The notes below the pieces were generated by a model. The model was not told the origin of the DNA and did no database searches. It was given only the letters and a program-made list of their open reading frames with translations. The position numbers and the translations under genes were made by a program. Shown here piece after piece: positions 60,168 to 64,000 of a DNA stretch of 64,000 nucleotides. Position 1 is the first letter of the stretch, and each line of letters starts with the position of its first letter. Origin of the DNA: CBDCKN01 sp965219035 (GTDB lineage Bacteria > Gemmatimonadota > Gemmatimonadetes > Longimicrobiales > Gaopeijiaceae). Where the stretch lies: the NCBI GenBank assembly GCA_965219035.1, contig CBDCMR010000001.1, positions 124,001 to 188,000 of the forward strand, given 5' to 3'.

Positions 60168-62102
60168 TCGATCCGGCCGATGCAGCCGCCCATCCGACGC
60201 TTCCCGGACTCCTCGTCGACCGTGCCCGGACCACGCCCGACGCCGTCGCGCTCCGGGAGAAGGAGTTCGGCGTCTGGCAGGAGATAACCTGGACCGGATA
60301 TCTGGACCGGGTCCGCCGATTCTCGCTGGGCCTGAGGGCCCTGGGCGTGGCCCCCGGCGACACGGTGGCGATCATCGGGGACAACCGCCCCGAGTGGGTG
60401 ATCACCAAGCTTGCGGCCCAGTCCCTGGGAGCCCTGCCGGTGGGGATCTACCAGGATTCGGTCCTCGATGAGCTTCGGCATGTCCTCGAGGCGTCCGGCG
60501 CCCGCATCATGGTGGCCGAGGATCAGGAACAGGTGGACTAAGGTCCTGGACCTCCGGGGCTCACTGCCGCGCTTCGAGCGAGTCGTCTATCACGACGCCA
60601 AGGGGCTGAGCGGGTACGACCGAGAGCATCTCGTCTTCTTCCCCGACGTGGAGGAGATGGGCGAAGCGCTGAGCCGGGAGGACCCTACGGCGTTCGACGA
60701 GATGGTCGACGCTCTCGACCCGGAGAGCGTGGCCCTGCTCTGCACCACGTCGGGGACCACCAGCAGGCCCAAGCTGGCCATGCTCAGCCACACCAACCTG
60801 ATCAGCATGGCCGAGCAGATGCAGCACGTCGATCCCATGGGCGCGGAACACGACGTGGTGTCCTTTCTGCCGCTGGCCTGGATCGGCGAGCAGATGGTCA
60901 CGTTGTCATGGGCCCTGACCGTCGGCTTCACGACCAACTTTCCGGAGGAATCGGGCACGGTGCGCCGGGATCTCCGGGAGATCGGGCCCAGGGCCCTGGT
61001 CTCGCCGCCTCGCATCTGGGAGAGCCTGGTGTCCGAAGTGCAGGTTAAGATGGAGGACTCCACCGCATTGAAGCGCCGCGTGTACGCCTGGTCCATGGCG
61101 GTGGGCAAGGCCATGGCGGACGCCCGCTTCGAGGGCCGCACGCCGACTGCGGCGCTGGCGTGGAAGTACCGGCTGGCCGCGGCGCTCACCCTGCTGCCCC
61201 TGAAGGATCAGCTTGGCCTTCGCCGGGTCCGCCGGGCGTACACAGGGGGTGCGGCTCTGGGACCCGATGTCTTCCGTTTCTTTCACGCCATGGGCGTGAA
61301 TCTCAAACAGCTCTACGGCCAGACGGAGGTCGGCGGGATCAGCGCAGTTCACCGGGACGAGGACATCCGCTTCCAAACCGTGGGCACGCCCCTTCCCGCC
61401 ACCGAGGTGAGAATCGCCGACGACGGTGAGATCCTGACCCGGAGCCCCGCGGTCTTCAAGGGCTATTACGGTGACGAGGAGGCGACGGTGGGGGCGCTGG
61501 AAGATGGGTGGCTGCATTCGGGCGACGCCGGGTACATAGACGACCAGGGGCACCTGGTCGTCATCGACCGGGCCACGGACGTCATGATCCTGGCTGACGG
61601 CACCACCTTCAGTCCCCAGTTCATCGAGAACCAGCTGAAGTTCAGCCCCTACGTGCGGGAAGCCGTGGTCTTCGGTGGCGACTGTCCGTACGTAACCGCC
61701 CTGGTGGCCATCGACTACGAGAACGCGGGCAAGTGGGCCGAACGCGATCAGCTGGCCTACACCACCTTCACCGACCTGGCGCAGAAGCCCGAGATCTACG
61801 CCCTCGTCAGAGACCAAGTCGCCGAGGTGAACGCCACGCTGCCCGAGGCCGCACGCATCCGCCGCTTCCTGCTGCTGCACAAGCAACTGGACGCCGACGA
61901 CGCCGAGCTGACCCGAACCCGGAAGGTGCGCCGGCGCTTCATCGCGGAGCGCTACGCGGAGTTGGTCGAGGCCCTCTACGGCGACGGTGACCGGATCACC
62001 GTGGAGAATGAGATCACGTACCAGGACGGGCGGACGGCCACCGTGCGGCATGATCTGCGGATCGAGACGGTGGAGCGGACCGAGACCCCGGAGGCCCCGT
62101 AG
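60164..62102 (+). pseudogene. Long-chain acyl-CoA ligase-type AMP-binding protein, one-base frameshift
   Basis: A GTG start at 60164 (GTGA overlap) opens an ANL-superfamily ligase: GDTVAIIGDNRPEWV, then after VAEDQEQVD an extra T (60539) creates a stop at 60541. In the +1 frame the gene continues KVLDLRGSLPRFERVVY, the AMP motif TTSGTTSRPK, YGQTEVGGI and the GDAGYIDDQGHLVVIDRATD loop to 62102. Joined, it is ~646 residues. It would activate a carboxylate with CoA, perhaps the substrate of the neighbouring importer. The lesion is a single-base insertion outside a homopolymer. Confidence 0.85.
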
Positions 62103-62104
62103 TC

Positions 62105-62977
62105 GTGGACGTCTTCCTCCAGCTCACCGTCTCCGGCCTCTCGAACGGTATGGTCTACGCCCTGGCGGCTGTGGGGTTCGTGGTGATCTACAAGTCGAGC
62201 GACGTCATCAACTTCGCGCAGGGCGAGCTGCTCTTGTTCGGAGCCTATCTCTCCTTCTTCGCCATCGCCCAGATCGGACTCCCCTGGGGCCCGGGCATCC
62301 TCCTGACTCTGGTGCTGGCCGTCGTGCTGGGGCTGCTCATCGAGCGTGTCGCGTTACGTCCTCTCATCGGGGAGCCCGTCATCTCGATGATCATGGTCAC
62401 GGTAGGCCTGTCCAGCGTGCTCCGGGCGGTTGTGAACGCGATCTGGGGCGCCCGGCCCCGCACGTTCCCCGCGTTTCTCCCCCGGGGCGAGATCACGGTT
62501 GGCTCGACCGTCCTGGGCATGGACCGGCTCATCGTGATTCCTACGGCGGCCGTGGTGCTGATCCTGCTCGGTCTGTTCTTCCGCTACACGCGGGACGGCA
62601 TCGCCATGCGCGCTATCGCCGACGACCAGCAGGCGGCCCTCAGCATGGGGATCAGCATCAAACGAGTCATCGGCATCGCGTGGGCCCTGGCCTGCGTGTC
62701 GGCCGCCCTGGGCGGCATCATGCTGGGGAACATCGTCGGCGTCAGCCAGAACATCAGCGCCATCGGCCTCCGGGTCTTCCCGGTGGTGATCCTGGGCGGC
62801 CTCGATTCCATCGCCGGGGCCGTGATCGGCGGCGCGGCTATCGGGCTGCTGGAGGCGTACACGGGCGGATACGTGGGGCACGGTCTGAACCTGGTCATCC
62901 CGTTCGTCGTGCTCATCGTGATTCTCATGGTCCGTCCGTACGGCCTCTTCGGCCGCCCCATCATCGAGCGGATTTGA
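62105..62977 (+). CDS. Branched-chain-type ABC permease (LivH-like)
   Basis: A 290-residue permease with eight hydrophobic helices and the family stretch VINFAQGELLLFGAY. It also shows RAIADDQQAALSMGI, the coupling loop for the ATPase. The start is GTG at 62105, two bases after the ligase stop. The next gene is the second permease. Confidence 0.9.
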   Translation: MDVFLQLTVSGLSNGMVYALAAVGFVVIYKSSDVINFAQGELLLFGAYLSFFAIAQIGLPWGPGILLTLVLAVVLGLLIERVALRPLIGEPVISMIMVTVGLSSVLRAVVNAIWGARPRTFPAFLPRGEITVGSTVLGMDRLIVIPTAAVVLILLGLFFRYTRDGIAMRAIADDQQAALSMGISIKRVIGIAWALACVSAALGGIMLGNIVGVSQNISAIGLRVFPVVILGGLDSIAGAVIGGAAIGLLEAYTGGYVGHGLNLVIPFVVLIVILMVRPYGLFGRPIIERI

Positions 62978-62994
62978 TGCCCTGTCGAACTTCT

Positions 62995-63016
62995 GGGACA
63001 GGACGTTTAGTGTCCC
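62995..63016 (+). other. Hairpin in the spacer between the two permeases
   Basis: GGGACA (62995-63000) and TGTCCC (63011-63016) form a 6-bp stem with a 10-nt loop in a 217-bp spacer that interrupts an otherwise overlapping operon. It could be an attenuator, an RNA processing site or the end of a lost insertion; nothing else in the spacer is recognised. Confidence 0.4.
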
Positions 63017-63194
63017 GTTGCCAAAGTGTCTCGGCCAGTCGAGGGCACGGTGCATCCGTGGGCTCGGCGTTGGGACTCCTTGCGACCACGCTTCGCGCGG
63101 TGCCCGCTTGCGCTACGCCGCGTCGTCCCGCCTTGATCCCACGGCGCCCCGACCCTCTTGGTGGCTCGCGAACTTCGGCAGCGGAACACTAGCC

Positions 63195-64000
63195 ATGGAG
63201 TGCGGCGTCTACTTCACGGACTACCGGGCGGACATGGCGCTCCGGCGGAAGCCCGCCGAGCGCATCCGCCTGTGGCTCTTTGCCGTGGGCGTCCTCGTGT
63301 TTCCGTTCGTGGCGTCGCCATACGGGCTGACCCTGGCCAACCAGGTCGCCATCGCCACGGTGGGTGCCATCGGGCTCAACATCCTGGTGGGGTACACGGG
63401 GCAGATCTCGTTGGGGCAGGGGGCCTTCATGGCGGTGGGCGCCTACAGCGCGGGCCTGATGACGCTTCGGCTGGGACTGCCCTGGGGGGTGAGCATGGTT
63501 CTGGCAGCTCTGCTCACGGCTGCGGTGGGCGTCTTCTTCGGCCTTCCCTCGTTGCGGCTCAAGGGACTCTACCTGGCGGTGGCCACCCTGGCGGCCCAAG
63601 AGATCGTGGAGTGGGTGGTGACCCACTGGACCGCCGTGACGGGTGGTACGGAAGCACTGGTGCTTCCCTCGCCCATGTTGATGGGTGTCCGGATGAACAC
63701 GGACTTCGGGTTCTACTGGCTGGGCGTAGCCGTGGCTGCCGGCACGGCCCTCTTCGCCGCAAACCTGTTCCGCACCCGGGTCGGCCGGGCCTTCGTGGCG
63801 ATCCGGGACCAGGACATCGCAGCCGGCGCCATGGGCGTTAGCGTCTTCCGCTACAAGCTGCTGGCCTTCGCCACCTCGTCATTCTTCGTGGGCCTGGCGG
63901 GAGCGCTCATCGCGTACTACCGCACCATCGTTACCTGGGAGCGCTTCACTCTGGAGACCAGCATCATCTACCTGGCCATGATCATCGTCGGCGGCCTGGG
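63195..64000 (+). CDS. Branched-chain-type ABC permease (LivM-like), partial
   Basis: From an ATG at 63195 the frame stays open to the window end (268 codons). It carries the LivM-like stretches LNILVGYTGQISLGQGAFMA and the coupling loop VGRAFVAIRDQDIAAGAMGV, with several hydrophobic helices. The C-terminus lies beyond the window. With LivG- and LivH-like genes it completes the membrane part of the importer; binding protein and LivF would be expected downstream. Confidence 0.88.
   Translation, partial: MECGVYFTDYRADMALRRKPAERIRLWLFAVGVLVFPFVASPYGLTLANQVAIATVGAIGLNILVGYTGQISLGQGAFMAVGAYSAGLMTLRLGLPWGVSMVLAALLTAAVGVFFGLPSLRLKGLYLAVATLAAQEIVEWVVTHWTAVTGGTEALVLPSPMLMGVRMNTDFGFYWLGVAVAAGTALFAANLFRTRVGRAFVAIRDQDIAAGAMGVSVFRYKLLAFATSSFFVGLAGALIAYYRTIVTWERFTLETSIIYLAMIIVGGL

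Noticed and set aside
62978..63194. Insertion sequence in the permease spacer
   Set aside because: Only a 6-bp hairpin and no transposase fragment or paired ends are visible.
1..64000. CRISPR arrays, rRNA or tRNA genes
   Set aside because: I saw no regularly spaced repeats of 24-40 bp and no cloverleaf or rRNA-like segments. A weak tRNA-like fold could be missed by eye.

Overview
A GC-rich bacterial chromosomal window (AT-richer only around 50,770-52,280) with no rRNA, tRNA or CRISPR array that I could see. The gene content suggests a peptide- and amino-acid-scavenging, respiratory, Gram-negative-type bacterium: secreted or lipoprotein peptidases of families S46, S9, M20, M24 and M28 and a large HExxHxxGxxH metalloprotease, N-acyl-D-amino-acid deacylases, PQQ and GMC dehydrogenases, multihaem cytochromes and a PadR regulator. 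This mix is typical of Gemmatimonadota and some Acidobacteriota. The assignment is an inference from gene content.

Layout. 0.1-5.1 kb: S46 dipeptidyl-peptidase, SLC13/TrkA-C transporter and a 5'-truncated selenosugar synthase (senB-like). 5.2-6.7 kb: a minus-strand block with a glutaredoxin whose N-terminal active-site cysteine codon is UGA followed by a SECIS-like hairpin, then a ribbon-helix-helix protein, a nucleotidyltransferase and a 43-residue protein behind a perfect 18-bp palindrome. 6.8-20.6 kb: haem/propeller lipoprotein, cysteine synthase-rhodanese fusion, deacylase, cupredoxin, a PQQ dehydrogenase/small subunit/GMC operon, PadR and a spermidine-synthase-like gene. 20.9-24.6 kb: XRE, VWA, RtcB and M28. 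24.7-29.5 kb: operon of a membrane protein, deacylase, M20 and M24. 29.7-34.4 kb: sigma-54-type activator, cold-shock protein, sulfate activation (sat, cysC) and MscS. 34.8-40.7 kb: flavin disulfide reductase, DoxX, ICMT-like methyltransferase, sulfatase remnant and octahaem-HEAT-TPR protein. 40.8-46.0 kb: an S9 peptidase pseudogene cut by an IS256-type element and flanked by an IS3-type element. 46.1-50.5 kb: bioBAFD. 50.8-59.3 kb: AT-richer amidohydrolase, DUF420 protein, decayed cyclase/ATPase, FAD oxidase, NHL propeller and metalloprotease. 59.3-64 kb: branched-chain-type ABC transporter genes with an acyl-CoA ligase, running off the end.

Two themes stand out. First, selenium: the UGA glutaredoxin is the best candidate for something unusual, and a truncated selenosugar-synthase relative lies 1.3 kb away. 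Second, an exceptional density of broken genes: at least eight loci carry one-base frameshifts or in-frame amber codons, and others are truncated, fused or IS-interrupted. Some one-base lesions may be sequence errors, but the truncations and insertions cannot be. Damage therefore has to be weighed when reading any stop codon here, including the glutaredoxin UGA.

Many minus-strand and plus-strand operons use 4-bp start/stop overlaps (ATGA, GTGA, TTGA), which fixes several start codons.
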